Source of the DNA: Daedaleopsis sinensis
Taxonomy: Eukaryota; Basidiomycota; Agaricomycetes; Polyporales; Polyporaceae
NCBI GenBank assembly: GCA_033807695.1
Contig: CM066300.1
Span: forward strand, 5,022,001-5,086,000
Reading direction: 5' to 3'
DNA: 64,000 nucleotides
Shown: piece by piece, positions 1 through 11,398 of the stretch
Position numbering within the stretch: position 1 is the first letter of the stretch
How the letters are laid out: the number at the start of each line of letters is the position of its first letter
The notes under the pieces: model-generated
What the model was told of the DNA's origin: nothing
The model's input: the letters and a program-made list of their open reading frames with translations, nothing else
The model's database searches: none
Program-made: the position numbers and the translations under genes

Positions 1-670
1 GCGGTCGTACCTCGTCTGCTGCCCTATCCCGCCTAACACACTCGCAAGTGCGTCGTGGCGGCCCTAGAATTTCCAGGTCCTCGGCGTTCAGTGGATGGGC
101 TGGGAAGACCGTGCACCAGACGCGCCTCAACGCCGTTGTGGCGCCCGCTACGGGGCCCCCCAGCCACAACGCCCGACGAGAAGACCGCGAACGCGCCGCG
201 CCGCGCCTTGCGGAGCCGCTCACCTCGCATCCTGATCCATATCCGCTTGGCACAAACTTACCTTGGTCCGCCGCCTCTCCTCGGTGGCACGTTCTGTCGG
301 ACGTCCCTGGCCACCCCAGACGCTGCGACGCACGCGTACGAACGCTCCAACTCGCACTAGTAGTAGTATTCCACCTGCCCACCTACGGTGTCAGCATTGA
401 ACGAGGGCGCGGGGTCCAGAGCGTGCCCGAGCCCCCCGGCAAGCAGAGGAATGGAAGGACTCACAGACACTGATACTCGTACATCCACATGCCGCACAAG
501 TCGACACGGTCTTCCCTTGCTCTCCCTTCCCCGACGCTTCTGTCCGACCCGCCCGCTCGCAGCCAGCAGGCACGATGCATAGCCCTGCCTCAAACCACAC
601 TGACGCGCCCCCTGGGACCCCAATGTCCCTCTCCTGCACCCCGAACGCCTCCGGGCCCGCCGTCCGACGT
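1..670. other. 3' flank, no supported gene
   Basis: GC-rich sequence downstream of the malic enzyme stop. Several overlapping open frames exist on both strands, but none shows a recognisable domain, a splice pattern or a consistent protein-like composition. It probably holds the 3' UTR of the malic enzyme and an intergenic spacer. The window edge may cut a neighbouring gene, but I cannot support one. Confidence 0.4.
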
Positions 671-3600
671 CTATACCTCGCCCTCGGGGTCGTACACGTA
701 CTTGCCGTACACGGGCTTCCACTGCGCCTCCTTCACGCGCGCGCGCACCTCCTCCTTCCCCCACCCGACCTCCGCGCTGCCCTCCTCGAGCGCCTGCTCG
801 ACGACGGCGACGGCGACCTCGTAGTTCACCTGCGGCGCGTCCTCGAAGTCGGGGAGCAGCGCGGCGTCCGGGTCCGCGAGCGCGGGGGCGAGCGACGCGA
901 GGCGGCGCGCGCCGGCGATGATCATCGTGTCCGTCAGCGTGCGCGCCTTGGAGAGCATCGCGCCGAGCCCGAGTCCGGGGTAGATGAGCGCATCTGCTCC
1001 CCCCAGAGGCATTCCGGGATGCGTGGTGCGATGCGCCATGCGTCCGGGTCGGGGATAAGTGGCAATAGGGCCCACGGTGTGCGTGATTAATATTGCGGCG
1101 ATTTGGCGGATCGCACCGCGCATGGCGAGGGTGTGCGCGTGTTAGGCGTTGGACATATGAATGTTGTATGGAACGTGTACCATGTCATCGGATGTGGTAA
1201 TGAATGTCGTGAAATTCGGCGAGCCGTCAGTAGTTGTCCTCGATCACGAAGCGTCATGAAGTCCCGGACGGGGCGACTCACTATTGCATTCTGCGACGCT
1301 GGCGGACGGGGTCGTCAGCTAGCTTCTTAGATCTGAAGGTCGTTCTCCTCTTCTCCCCTTCCCTGTGCGCTGCACTCCCGCTGCCAGCTCTCGACATTCT
1401 TGCACCTCTTCCGCGCCTTCCGCATCTCCGCAGCCGCACACAAGAAGAAGAACGACCACAAAAGGAACAAGAGGGCGACGCACATATAGTCCTTGCCGTT
1501 AGGCTGCTTCAAAGGTGGGAACGGGCTTCCGGACGCAATGAGCGCCTTCCCGCCCGTCCAGTCATTCGCGTCCTGCGGCTTGACCTCGTGCAGCTTGCTC
1601 GGATTCGAGAGTGGCAGGATGATCGGGCGCTCGGTGCCGTCTGCCATCGCCCTTACGACATCCTCGCTGAACGCGCCGGCTTGGGTGGAGCACCCGATGA
1701 GCACCGTAGGCTTCACCTTCCGCACGACTTCTAGAAGCCCTACTTCGCCTCCCTCGTTTGTCTTGACGCCATCCCACTCCGAGTCGGGGCGCACAAACTC
1801 GTCAAGGCCCTCGCGGATCTTGGAGCTTCCTAGGGACTCTTTAATCAACCCGTATCGGTCGACCAGGTAGAAGTTTCTGTTCGCGGACTCCTTGTCCACA
1901 CCGTCGATGGTCACGATTCCATCGCGCAGTTGACGCGCGATGCCCAGTCCGGCAGAGCCTGCGCCAAATATCACGAACCGCTGATCTTTGAGGTTCGTCT
2001 TGGTCACGCCCACGGCGGACATAATGCAGGCAAGCGTGACTGCGCCCGTTCCTTGTCTGCGCGGCGCCAGTCAGCATACAACGAAGTGGGCAACTGCTGG
2101 AATGGAAGCATTACACGTCGTCGTTGAAGACTGCATGGGTATCGCGATACTTGTCTAGCAACCGCTTTGCATTGGTGACGCCGAAATCCTCGAAGTGGAG
2201 AAGGCAGTGCGGGTGGTTCTTGCGGACGAGCTGCACGAACCTATGCACGGAAACCGGACGGTCAGTAACACACAGCAGACGGCGGAGCCGTGCGAGGCCT
2301 CCCATGCTGCTCGAGAATGGAAAATGCTTGACATACTTGTCAACGAATTCGTCATAGTCTTTACCGCGCACGCGCTTGTGGGGCCATCCCTGGGGACAAG
2401 TGTATCAGTGCAGGGCTGATGCAAACTATTAACTCCGAAATGCACGCACAACATAAAGGCGATCGTTCAGCAGGTCTTCGTTATCTGTCCCAACATCCAG
2501 GGTCACGGCGAGTGCCTTCGCCGGATCGACCCCGCCGATGAGGCTTGCGGGACGGCCCGGCAGTCAGCGGTTAAGTCTGTAACACGACGTTGAGTGTACC
2601 GACTGACGTATAAATCGCGGATTTCGCCGTAGCAATCTAGGCTGAAGGGTGAATAGGCGAATTACGACGCAGGTGGCATGCCTTACGCACCCCTATGCCC
2701 TATGAAACGGAGGGCCGCGAACCGACGTCAACAACCGGATTTCATACCGCCCGAGCAGCATTTACTCACCCCTACTCCTTGGTCGCCGATACCGAGAATT
2801 TGCTCGGCGTCCGAGCAAACGATGAGATCTATCTGTCTGCCTTTCGTCTCCTCTAAGAAGTCTCCCTCCATCGAGCCTCGGGTCGGGTACGTGAGGTACA
2901 AGCCTTCGCTTCGGCGGAAGAGATGAGAGTAGTTCGAAATGGCATCCGCCTGAAATGTCGCAGATCAGCATGCCGTTGAGTACGAGTTTGGAGGATGTTA
3001 ATATTGCGGAAGAGGACTCTGTCCAGACCAAGCTGCATCTGGATGCTCTGTTATGTTCCTATTGGGCCTCCGGCCTTTTGGCATATGCCATTGCAACAGC
3101 ACCGCTGGACTGGATGTGACCCATTCTGTAGTCATCACCTTGTCATCCCTCATCGATTCTCATGACTGTGCCGCTCTGGTGCCGCTCCTCCGGCTAGCGG
3201 TGTATGTAACAATAAGTATTCCCTGCACCGCAACCCACAGTCGCCGGCGGTCCGCGTGCGCATCGCGATCGACTCGTGTAGAATCAGACGCATACAGTCG
3301 CACTCGCGCGTATCACGACGTCGCGTCGCGTCACGCAAAGCAGCGTAGGTCATGTCTCTGTCCCGATTACAATGCATGAGAATCAGATGCGTCCTAGCTT
3401 GTTACGAGCCTGCTGCCGATTGTGTGCGCTAAGATCTACCTCCAATAGCATCAACTAGTAGTAGAGGAGATCTTAGGATCGCAAAGTACTGCGGAGCCTG
3501 TCTCTCACCCAATCGCACATACTAGGTCGAGCATGCAAAGATATATGTGCCCTTCCAGTAGACGGAGAGGAGCAAGAGCAGCAAGACGTACCTCAGTGGG

Positions 3601-3915
3601 AGTGTAGATGATCGGAATGAGCTCCGTCAAGTGCCTAGAAAGCAGAGCATAGTACAACACCCAGTTCTGGTCCTTCATGCTCTGAAGAAAGGTATTCTTC
3701 CGGAGGGGTTCCTCGCGAGCCTCCAGCTGGTCGTAGGCCCTGTCGCACTGCTCATCGAGCGTGTTCACGCGGAACGGGAGGCGTCCGGTGAGTCCAAACG
3801 ACTTTCTTTCCTCGATGCTGAACGCGGTGCCCTTGTTCCATCGAGGATTGGTCAAAATCGCATCCCCTCGAACGGCGATGCGGTGAGTTAGATTCGCGTC
3901 GGCAACAGAGGTCAT
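671..3915 (-). CDS. NAD(P)-dependent malic enzyme
   Basis: Oxidative decarboxylation of malate to pyruvate with NAD(P) reduction. I resolve ten exons (plus-strand coordinates): 3592-3915, 2770-2949, 2691-2699, 2608-2636, 2450-2543, 2337-2389, 2115-2240, 1484-2056, 1282-1298 and 671-993. They sum to 1,728 nt, giving 575 aa, the normal family length. Seen along the protein: N-terminal FGLTGRLPFRV and IIYTPTE; the malic-enzyme block LLHFEDFG; FNDDVQGTGAV, with the metal-binding acidic residues; the Rossmann motif FGAGSAGLGIA; and C-terminal NNALIYPGLGLGA. The metal-site block GIGDQGVGGIG spans a 9-nt microexon, and VAECN comes from a 17-nt microexon. The intron after exon 1 is long (642 nt). The start is the first ATG of the conserved frame. 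No convincing mitochondrial presequence is visible, so a cytosolic form is likely but not certain. The gene is divergent from the SR-rich protein. Confidence 0.95.
1282..1298 (-). other. 17-nt microexon of malic enzyme
   Basis: Acceptor CGCCAG, 17-nt exon, donor GTGAGT. It joins ...KDYI to NNALIYPG by supplying V-A-E-C-N, which matches the conserved malic-enzyme segment (I/V)xxCNNxxxFPG. Phase is kept on both sides: one base completes the Ile-Val boundary and one base starts Asn. Confidence 0.85.
2691..2699 (-). other. 9-nt microexon of malic enzyme (Gly-Ile-Gly)
   Basis: On the minus strand this reads acceptor TCATAG, exon GGCATAGGG, donor GTGCGT. Both neighbouring introns are in phase 0. 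The upstream exon ends in ...GDQGVG and the downstream 29-nt exon begins with IATAKSAIYT, so only this microexon completes the invariant malic-enzyme block GVGGIG-(I/S). Confidence 0.85.
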
Positions 3916-4141
3916 GGTGGTTGAGATGAAAGATACGATTGCGATAGCAAAGGCATAGACGCGAGACCCAGCTGGTGGACGATGAATATAGGTATGAGCG
4001 TGACGTCATAGTACTGGGGCAGCCACAATACAAATACACGCAAATACACTGGCGAGCACAACTCCGCCAAACTCGTCTTATCCAGAACACCAAGTACAAC
4101 GCTGTCCGATACACCACTCATGAACGTTTGAAGTCTGAACA
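3916..4141. promoter_or_regulatory. Shared divergent promoter region
   Basis: 226 bp separate the ATG of malic enzyme (-) from the ATG of the SR-rich protein (+). Both promoters must lie here or in the 5' ends of the transcripts. No clear TATA box is seen. Confidence 0.5.
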
Positions 4142-5725
4142 ATGTCCAAGTCCTCGCTATCGTCCGTTGTTTCTGATCTCGTTAGAGCACAGATGGGCTC
4201 TTCAGTGACACCCACTATCACGGACGACGACTTGGACCGCCACGTCGCCGAGCTCATCCTCAAAGAGGCCAAGCAGAAGGCGGAGAAGTACAGGAGGGAC
4301 GGGATACATGCCTACCTTGCTCGCTCGTACGTGTCTTTGAAAGCTTATCTAGAGCTCAGGACACTCACAGGCGAGCACAGAATAGACAGCAATGCGCCCA
4401 AGCCCAACAAGCGCTTTCTGACCTCTATCATCCGAAGTACGGACGACCACAACAAGAGCATCCTACGTGCGCAGGCTATCGCTGCGCAAGAAGCTCGGGA
4501 GGAGAGGGAGGAGCAGGAGAGGAGGGAACGGAGGGCGCGTGCGGAGGAGGCGGTCGAGGCGGAACGGCTGAGGAGACGCAAGGGAAAGGACCGCGATGGC
4601 TGGGCCGACAACTGGGATAGTAGGGGCGAGAAGAGCGAACGGCGGCACAGGCATCGTTCGCGCTCTCGTGAGGAGGGAAGCAGCAGGCACCACCGGCGAT
4701 CCCGCCGCTCACGATCTCGAAGTGTGCACAGATCGAGGCGGGAAGACGACGACGACGAGGAGATCAGAAGCCATAGGAGGGATAGAGACCGAGACAGGAA
4801 GCGCAGTCGTTCACCTGGTCAGGCCGACGACGATGAAGAGGATCGACACACGCGCAAGAGACGGCATCCCAACAAGAGGCCCTCTCGCACCCGTTCCCCA
4901 GAACCATCCCCTTCCCGTTCTGATAGAGCCAGTCTCTCGTCAGAGTCACAAGCCGCAGTGGTTCACGAGAAGGCAGACACGCCGGATCCGCAAGACACCA
5001 AGGATACCCTCTCACGCGAAGACGAGCTTCGCGCTGCCCTTTCGCTCAAGCGGAAGGCTAAATCCAAAGCTACCGAGCGTTCGCCCTCCCCCGACTCCGA
5101 CCGTGCTCGCTCACGCTCGCCTTCTCGGCGCAGCCGCAGTCGAAGACGGTCCCGCACTCCAACACGAGAACACAGACGTTCGCATCGTAAGCGTCGCCGT
5201 GTGTCCTCCTCTTCGCGAACCCGCTCGCCCACCCCCACACGCGACCCCGCCCGCAAACGAGAGCGAGAGCGGGAACGGGATCGTGGGCGGAATCACAAGT
5301 CCTCCCGACACACCACCACCTCGAAGCCCGGCTCGTCCTCCTCGCACACCCTCCATTCTCGCACGCCCTCTCCGCCCGTCGGGCCCTCCTCCCCCGCAGC
5401 CGCGCCGCCGTCGAAGATGGACAAGTATTTCGAGCAGTCGTACGACCCGCGGCTCGACGTCGCGCCGCTCGCGCTCCCGAGCGTGCCCGCGACGGGCTTG
5501 ATCTCTGACGCCGAGTTTGCGGGCTGGGACGCGATGCTCGAGCTGATCAGGCTGCGCCGGCAGGACAAGGAGGACAAGAAGGCGATGGAGCGCTGGGGCG
5601 GCTCGAAAGACAAGGACAAAGACAAGGACAAGGAGCAGAAGGGCAGTGAGGTGAGCGCGTTAGACATCAAGTACAAGAAGCGCGGGGCGGTGAGGGAGTG
5701 GGATCTGGGCAAGGAGGGATTCTGA
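4142..5725 (+). CDS. Arg/Ser-rich (SR-like) nuclear protein
   Basis: Single-exon 527-aa protein. The N-terminal ~110 residues are helical and charged, including LILKEAKQKAEKYR and FLTSIIRSTDDHNKSI. That second block loosely resembles the 'FL..xI..TDxHN' segment of metazoan NKAPD1-like SR-rich proteins, which is my inference. A long central part (about 120-420) is dominated by RS/SR, RD/RE and KR tracts typical of spliceosome-associated proteins, with an acidic DDDDEE stretch. The conserved C-terminus has KYFEQSYDPRLDV, a region around LISDAEFAGWD, and ends KKRGAVREWDLGKEGF. A role in pre-mRNA splicing or nuclear speckles is inferred from composition only; no RRM is present. The ATG context (acaATGtcc) is acceptable. 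A 44-nt GT..AG stretch near 4328 was considered as an intron, but removing it breaks the frame. Confidence 0.85.
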   Translation: MSKSSLSSVVSDLVRAQMGSSVTPTITDDDLDRHVAELILKEAKQKAEKYRRDGIHAYLARSYVSLKAYLELRTLTGEHRIDSNAPKPNKRFLTSIIRSTDDHNKSILRAQAIAAQEAREEREEQERRERRARAEEAVEAERLRRRKGKDRDGWADNWDSRGEKSERRHRHRSRSREEGSSRHHRRSRRSRSRSVHRSRREDDDDEEIRSHRRDRDRDRKRSRSPGQADDDEEDRHTRKRRHPNKRPSRTRSPEPSPSRSDRASLSSESQAAVVHEKADTPDPQDTKDTLSREDELRAALSLKRKAKSKATERSPSPDSDRARSRSPSRRSRSRRRSRTPTREHRRSHRKRRRVSSSSRTRSPTPTRDPARKRERERERDRGRNHKSSRHTTTSKPGSSSSHTLHSRTPSPPVGPSSPAAAPPSKMDKYFEQSYDPRLDVAPLALPSVPATGLISDAEFAGWDAMLELIRLRRQDKEDKKAMERWGGSKDKDKDKDKEQKGSEVSALDIKYKKRGAVREWDLGKEGF

Positions 5726-6042
5726 TTTTTCTTGGATTGACTGCACGTCGGGGGCTCCCGCTGCCAACCGCAAGGGGCTGCGCTCTGCTTCACATTCCTA
5801 TCTCTTGGGTTCTTGTTGTTTGTTCACGTCTGTATCATAGACCTCTGCACGGTCTCGGATCTCACCAAAGGCCGTCGCACACCCACATATATTGTAGAAT
5901 CCTCAATACTTGCATACCCGTCCATCGCTACAGACACACTCGAGGCAGTCAAAGATCGTACATACACATCTACCAGGAACTATTTCCATTCTGCGCCCAC
6001 GCCGTCCTCGTATGTAGCACCGTTTGAAGATTTGAAGATCGA
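5726..6042. other. Convergent 3' ends
   Basis: 317 bp between the stop codons of the SR-rich protein (+) and the importin (-). No gene is seen; it holds the 3' UTRs of both. Confidence 0.5.
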
Positions 6043-9000
6043 TCACTGGTCGTTGACCGCCTTGCGGATCACCACGATCTCCTCCGGTGTGAGCTGCTCG
6101 ACGACCGCAGAGAAGTTGCTCGTGTTCCGCGCCGCGCACTCTCGGAAGAAGGCGAGCAGGTGCGCCTGTTTGCATTTAGTTAGCACAGGTATTGAAGAGG
6201 AAGGGAAATGTGTGAAGGAAGGAAAGGAGAGAGAAACGCACACGCATGTCCATCGTCGACACCGGGTCGTTCTTGAGATCCTCGTCGTCGTTGTCCTCGA
6301 GCGCGTCGTCGTTGTCGAACGCGGAGCCGCGCGGGCCGAGCATCTCGGACAGGAACGCGAACTCGTCCGCCTTGAAGCCCTGGTGGAGCTTCTCCTCCTC
6401 CGTCCACTCCTCGTCCTGTCGGCGTTCGACAGTCACCGTGGCGGGCAGTGCGAGATCCGCCGGGAACGGGTTCGAGCAGAGGAAACATGCATGATGCGAT
6501 GTGTATGGACGTATCACCAGGTATCATCCCAGACATGGAGAGTGGAGGCGAAGCAGGGCGGGAGGATACGTGCGGCGTGTGCGCGGATTCGCATGCCACA
6601 TCCGCGGGATGTTGTGATTGTGTTGTGATATGTTCAGCGAGCCACAGACATGCACATGTCCGCGGATAGAAGAGAGCGGGGAGTGAAGATATGCCATATT
6701 TGAATGTCACCGTCAGTAAGCACGAAAGCGGTACAACGCTTGTGCGGTACAGAATTGCGGAATGCACGCACCCCATCATCGGAGGCCACCTCCGACACAT
6801 CTTTAGCCGAGAATCCCATGGACGCCGCCTCGCCGCCTGTCTGAAGGTCGTGTAGAAGGAGCTTGAGTGCCTTCACAGGGAACGGCACGGAGGTGAACTC
6901 GGTCGGGACTACAAACGCACGCCGTGAGACAGATCCAAGTCAGCATTCCCTGTCACACCCCCAGAGACACGCAAAAATATCGAGCGGGCGGGTAGGGTAG
7001 AGGGTAGACCGTGAAGGAGACGGCGTACTTTGCTTCGTCCGCGAGCGCGTCATGATCACTACCCCCACCACCGAGAGCGAAAACGAGACAGGACTCAGCG
7101 CCCCGCCGCACAGGACACGCAGACTGGGACGGGCCACTCACCGTTCTTAGTCTCCGGCTTGACAATGATGTCTCCCTTGACAATCAGGCCCTGTAGGCTT
7201 GGCCGCTCACTCGCGAACAGGGAGCAAAGGGCGAGCGTGCTGATGCGCGGCGGCCAGAAGCCCTGGAACGTCTCCGCGTTCTCGCACCACGTTCGGATGA
7301 GGATCTCGAGCGCGGGAGTTCCGTCGACCGTCTGGCCCTCGAGCAGGCTGAGCACGGTATCGCGCTGATTGTGAATGAGGAACGCGAAGGGGATCGTCAG
7401 GCTCTGTTGGTCAAGAGTGAGCATCATCACGCGGCATCAGAAACGAGAAGCGCGCACCTGCAGGAACGTCGCGGTCTTGGCCGTGCGCATCCGCCCAACC
7501 ATCGCCTCTAGAAGCTGCGGGAGGACTGGAAGGACAGCCTCGCCTGCGCGACGGAGAAGGTGAATGATGAGGTCGCCAATGACGAGCCCGCCCGACTCGT
7601 CCGAGCCCTGGAGCTGCTTTGCGATGACTTGCAGGATGCCATCCAGCCCCGTCTGCCCACTGGCAGGGTCCGACCATCCGATGAGCTGAGTGATATCTTT
7701 GCGGATGATGAGCGTAAGACAGGAGATACCGTTCTGCCATTCCCCACGTCAGCTATTCTGCCCAATTGTGGCTTGGAGGATATCAAAACAAACCTGGATT
7801 GCGTCGCGATCTTCGGCCACACGCAGGCACGCAAACAAGCTCGGCAAAAGCAGCGCGAGGAATCCGTCCCCGAGCCCCGTCTCCGGCGCTCCCTCGATCA
7901 ATCCGTTCGTGAGTTCAAGCCCCGCAGCCGCAACGTACGAGTCGTTCGCGGAATACGCAGCGATGGCGTGCGCGAGTGTGGGCAACGCCTCCTGGATGAC
8001 GGCAGGGTAAATCCCGGCCACGGGTGACGACGCGAGTGACCCGAGGACGTCTGCCATGATAGCGTTGAAGATAGGGTCCCTGCTGTTCTTTGTCCACACT
8101 TGCAGAATTGCCGCAACGAGCGCGCGCGCGAGGTCTTCGGTAAGCCACTTGCCGTCGTCGATTTGCACGACGACAGACAATGTCTCGAGTACGAGCGTGA
8201 GCGTGTCTTCAGACGTGGCGGGGAGGAATGGGCCAATGTCCTTTGCGATGCGCGACGCAAAGGGCACTGCGACCGCATCGTCGACGTTTTGGCAGAAGCT
8301 ATGGATACATGAGTCTCAGGCACCGACCGGAGAAGACGGCACATACTTGTGGATGGCCTTCACGGCGGACACTTTCACGGGAATGCCGGCCTCGGACGCT
8401 TCGAGCACTTGGACTGCGGCGTCAAGGTACTGCCCCGCGAGCTGCGCAGGCAGCAGTTTCGCATACTGGCTCGCGAACACGAACGCGCGACCTTGCAAGA
8501 ATGGATACTGGGAGAGGACTAGGTAGCTCGGAATAACGTTGGTAAGCAAGGCTTCGATATCGATGGGCTTGCCGCGTCCGGACTCTTGCTCATCGTCGAT
8601 CGCCTCCAGCACATCTTCCGCCTGAGCTCCAATCGCCGCGAGGGATGCTTCAAGTGTTCGCCACCAGCCTTCCTGGCCGCTGGTACGCGCCTGCTCAGAT
8701 TCGACCACGACGCGATGAATGGCTGTTTCTAGTGTTGAGATGGCAGCCACTGCTGTTCGCTCGATCAAGACCTATAGTGATTTAGTCGGACGAGCATGTA
8801 TTATACCGCAAGCGCTTACAGCGAGGAGGTCAAACACGGCCATCCGAAGGCTGTATGAGAGGGTGTCGTCAGATTCTTGCGCAACGAACGCGTTCGCGTT
8901 GTGTGCCCATTCTTCTTCCTGTGACTCTAATTTCAGACCAAACACGGCACTCATCACAGACAACTCACATCGTCACTCGTCATCTGCACCCAGGGGAGGA

Positions 9001-10578
9001 CGGCGCCGATCAGGTTAGTCAAGTTGTCACCCTCATACCAGTCCTTCGCTTTGCCTGATCGCGCGATGCTCGCGACAAAGTCCACCACGGGGCACACCAG
9101 ATGGATGAGCTCAATCGTCGCATCCTCACTGGAACGTGGCACAGATGCAGTTCCTTGCAAGTAGTACTGGGCGAAAACCGGGAAGAGGACGGAAAGATGA
9201 ACGAGCGAGGCCGACAGAAGTTGTCGGAGGTGTGGTAGCAGTGCACGCGGGAAGGATGTTTGAATAGTCTCAAGAGTCTAGGACAGAGATTATGAGAGGA
9301 TGTTCTAAATGTGCTACATAAGACAGACGGACCTTGTAGACCTCGATGCGAATGGCGAGACCATCCCAGTTAGACGTGTTCTCGACGTCTGAACGTGGGT
9401 CCACGCTGAGAAGCGTCTGGAATGCATCGAGCCATACAGGAAGAACGGTGCCAGTCGCCTCCTTGACGGCATCAGGGTATTGGTCCTTTACCATGTAGAG
9501 AGACTCGACACATTGACGAAACACTGCGATGGTTCTTGAGCGCGTAAGGGCTGAATGTTGCTGCGGGGTAATATTCGTTAGCCACAATCTACAGCAGGAG
9601 CACCTGGGGCATTAACCCATGTAACAAGCTGTCAGTGTTGGTCAAATACCAACACCCGAAACTCAAGATATGATCGACCTCTAGCAGATGGGCCGAGACT
9701 ATCGAATATCGCAAGATACGACGTCGATGCAAACAGGGACGCGGCACCGTATCAAATGCGATGGTGCCTCCGGTGAGAGATCATGCATACGCACATCTGG
9801 GGCGCCGAGGATATTAAGGAGGACGGGGAGGAGTTGACGAAGCACGGGCAGGATCTGATCTTCTGTCAAGTCAGACTTGATGAATTCTGTGAAGACTTGC
9901 ATGGCGCCGTGCACGGAGTCGGGGGAGAGGGAGGAGAGAAGAGTGATGAGAGCATTGAGCAAGTCGGGGTATTCATCTGGCCAGTCGCAGTTTGCTATTG
10001 AGGAGATGATGTGCGCCTGAAAAGCTCTGTCACATATTGGAGTGCAGTAGATGTGTTAAGAACGTACACAAAGCGAGCGGATTTTGCGTGTAGGGTCGGA
10101 TAGACCTTGGAAGACGGCTTGCCGAATCTGGGACTTGACCTACGAAACGCGACGTACTTTAGCCCTCTTGTCCACCTCTAGCCGTCGCGTTGGCGCATAC
10201 CTCTGGTGGTGGTGCAGCGCCTTTGAACTGGGAGAAGTACGGGGACCAATGCTCGTTGACATATTTGCGGAGGATGATGGCAGCTGAGTGCTAGGACGAA
10301 TGAAGACATCAAGCGACGCCCGATACGAGAATGACGCGTCGAACTCATCTGTCTGAGAGACAGGTCGAGATTTGAAGCCAGAATGAGCTGCGATAACGCC
10401 AAAGCTGCTTCTGTAGGACGCGTCGGAGGGTGAGTCCACACCGGCCACGATCTTGAGATGAGAAGTACGAGCCTGGGGTAGTGAGCAGCTTGCTGAGCTG
10501 AAGTTCAGCTGAGATACGTGTGTTGGGGTCCGCAGAGAGTGTAGCAGACAAGCATTGCGCGATTTCTGAGGAGGCCAT
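6043..10578 (-). CDS. Importin-9 / Kap114-type karyopherin beta
   Basis: HEAT-repeat nuclear import receptor of the importin-beta family. The N-terminus MASSEIAQCLSATLSAD with LALSQLILAS is the first helical pair of a karyopherin. The middle consists of amphipathic helices with many LLP, VLP and PVL turns. The C-terminal part has an acidic stretch (DNDDALEDNDDEDLKND), then PVSTMDMR and AHLLAFF, ending in LTPEEIVVIRKAVNDQ. This order of acidic insert, 'DP...(I/M)D(L/M)(Q/R)AxL..F' and a short helical end is the importin-9 signature. Known cargoes of importin-9/Kap114 are histones H2A-H2B, TBP and actin. The gene has at least ten short introns, not all mapped. The last one (6166-6241) is canonical, with donor GTGCGT. 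The first intron (around 10409-10470) does not fit a clean GT-AG in frame (see findings). The alternative upstream ATG at 10614 is less likely. Confidence 0.9.
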
Positions 10579-11398
10579 GTTGTGGAACGGAACAGACAGC
10601 CACAACTTGGCCAATTCTGCGACAAGAACGTCGCGTCACATCGGTCACGCCGAAAACGCGACTGCAACGCGCCTGTAACGTCACACTTGTCACGAGTGCC
10701 TTCGGCGCTTCCCACCTACTGCGCTTCCTGCCTCTACCCGTTACCATCGACGGCCGTAGCTCAACTTATCGTCGACAACGTACCGCCTTCGGGCTCTCAC
10801 TATGCTGCGAATGCTGTGAGAAGATGCCTGGACCTCAGGATAGAGCATACTTCCAGGTGAGTCACTATAACTCAAGAACCGTTACGGTTGTTTGTCAGTT
10901 TAGTAATAAGTACGCCAGTTGTTCACTTCCAGTTCAAGATCCGTGACTACTATCTCAGCCTGGTCTTAATCTCAGCCATTAGCATTCTACAAATCGCAGC
11001 CTCCTATTTGAAGTCGCGATCGTCAACTTGGCTTCTCATCTTCTGGTGACACTGCTAGTAGGCCATTGTATCGGCTTCCTGCAGGCTTCAGTAGGCTGGA
11101 CTCACGCATGCAATTGCTCCATACGTCCTGCCAATCTGAGACTCTACCGACAGGGTGGATTGAGCGGCTCTGCACCATGACTACCTCCACATCTCTGCGG
11201 TCTACTACTCCTTGCTCAGCCGTGCCGTCATTCTTCTCACCCATGCTGTACGTGTGGCACATCCCTCGAAACCGATGCCCATGGCTTATAATAAGCAGCA
11301 CCCCGAGGACGTGATCTCTATCCTCCTTTACCCTTCCCGAGGACACACATTCTTTCTTGCACTTAGGGCTGGCCCTCGTCGCTTCTAAATCCTTCGCC
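10579..11398. promoter_or_regulatory. Divergent intergenic region
   Basis: 820 bp between the importin start (-) and the secreted-protein start (+). A weak TATA-like TATAATAAG lies at about 11287, some 110 bp before the + strand ATG. A pyrimidine-rich stretch (tcctcctttacccttccc) follows, typical of fungal core promoters. No other gene is seen. Confidence 0.4.

Noticed and set aside
4328..4371. 44-nt GT..AG candidate intron in the SR-rich gene
   Set aside because: Removal shifts the frame and destroys the FLTSIIRSTDDHN block that follows.
4596..5501. 301-aa open frame inside the SR-rich gene
   Set aside because: Shadow of the repetitive RS-coding frame; no start context or domain.
7560..8027. 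Plus-strand 155-aa frame
   Set aside because: Antisense of importin HEAT-repeat exons; low-complexity polar composition.
10420..10460. 17-nt intron in the importin first exon that would restore frame
   Set aside because: Too short for any spliceosomal intron; a GC donor or a sequence error is more plausible.
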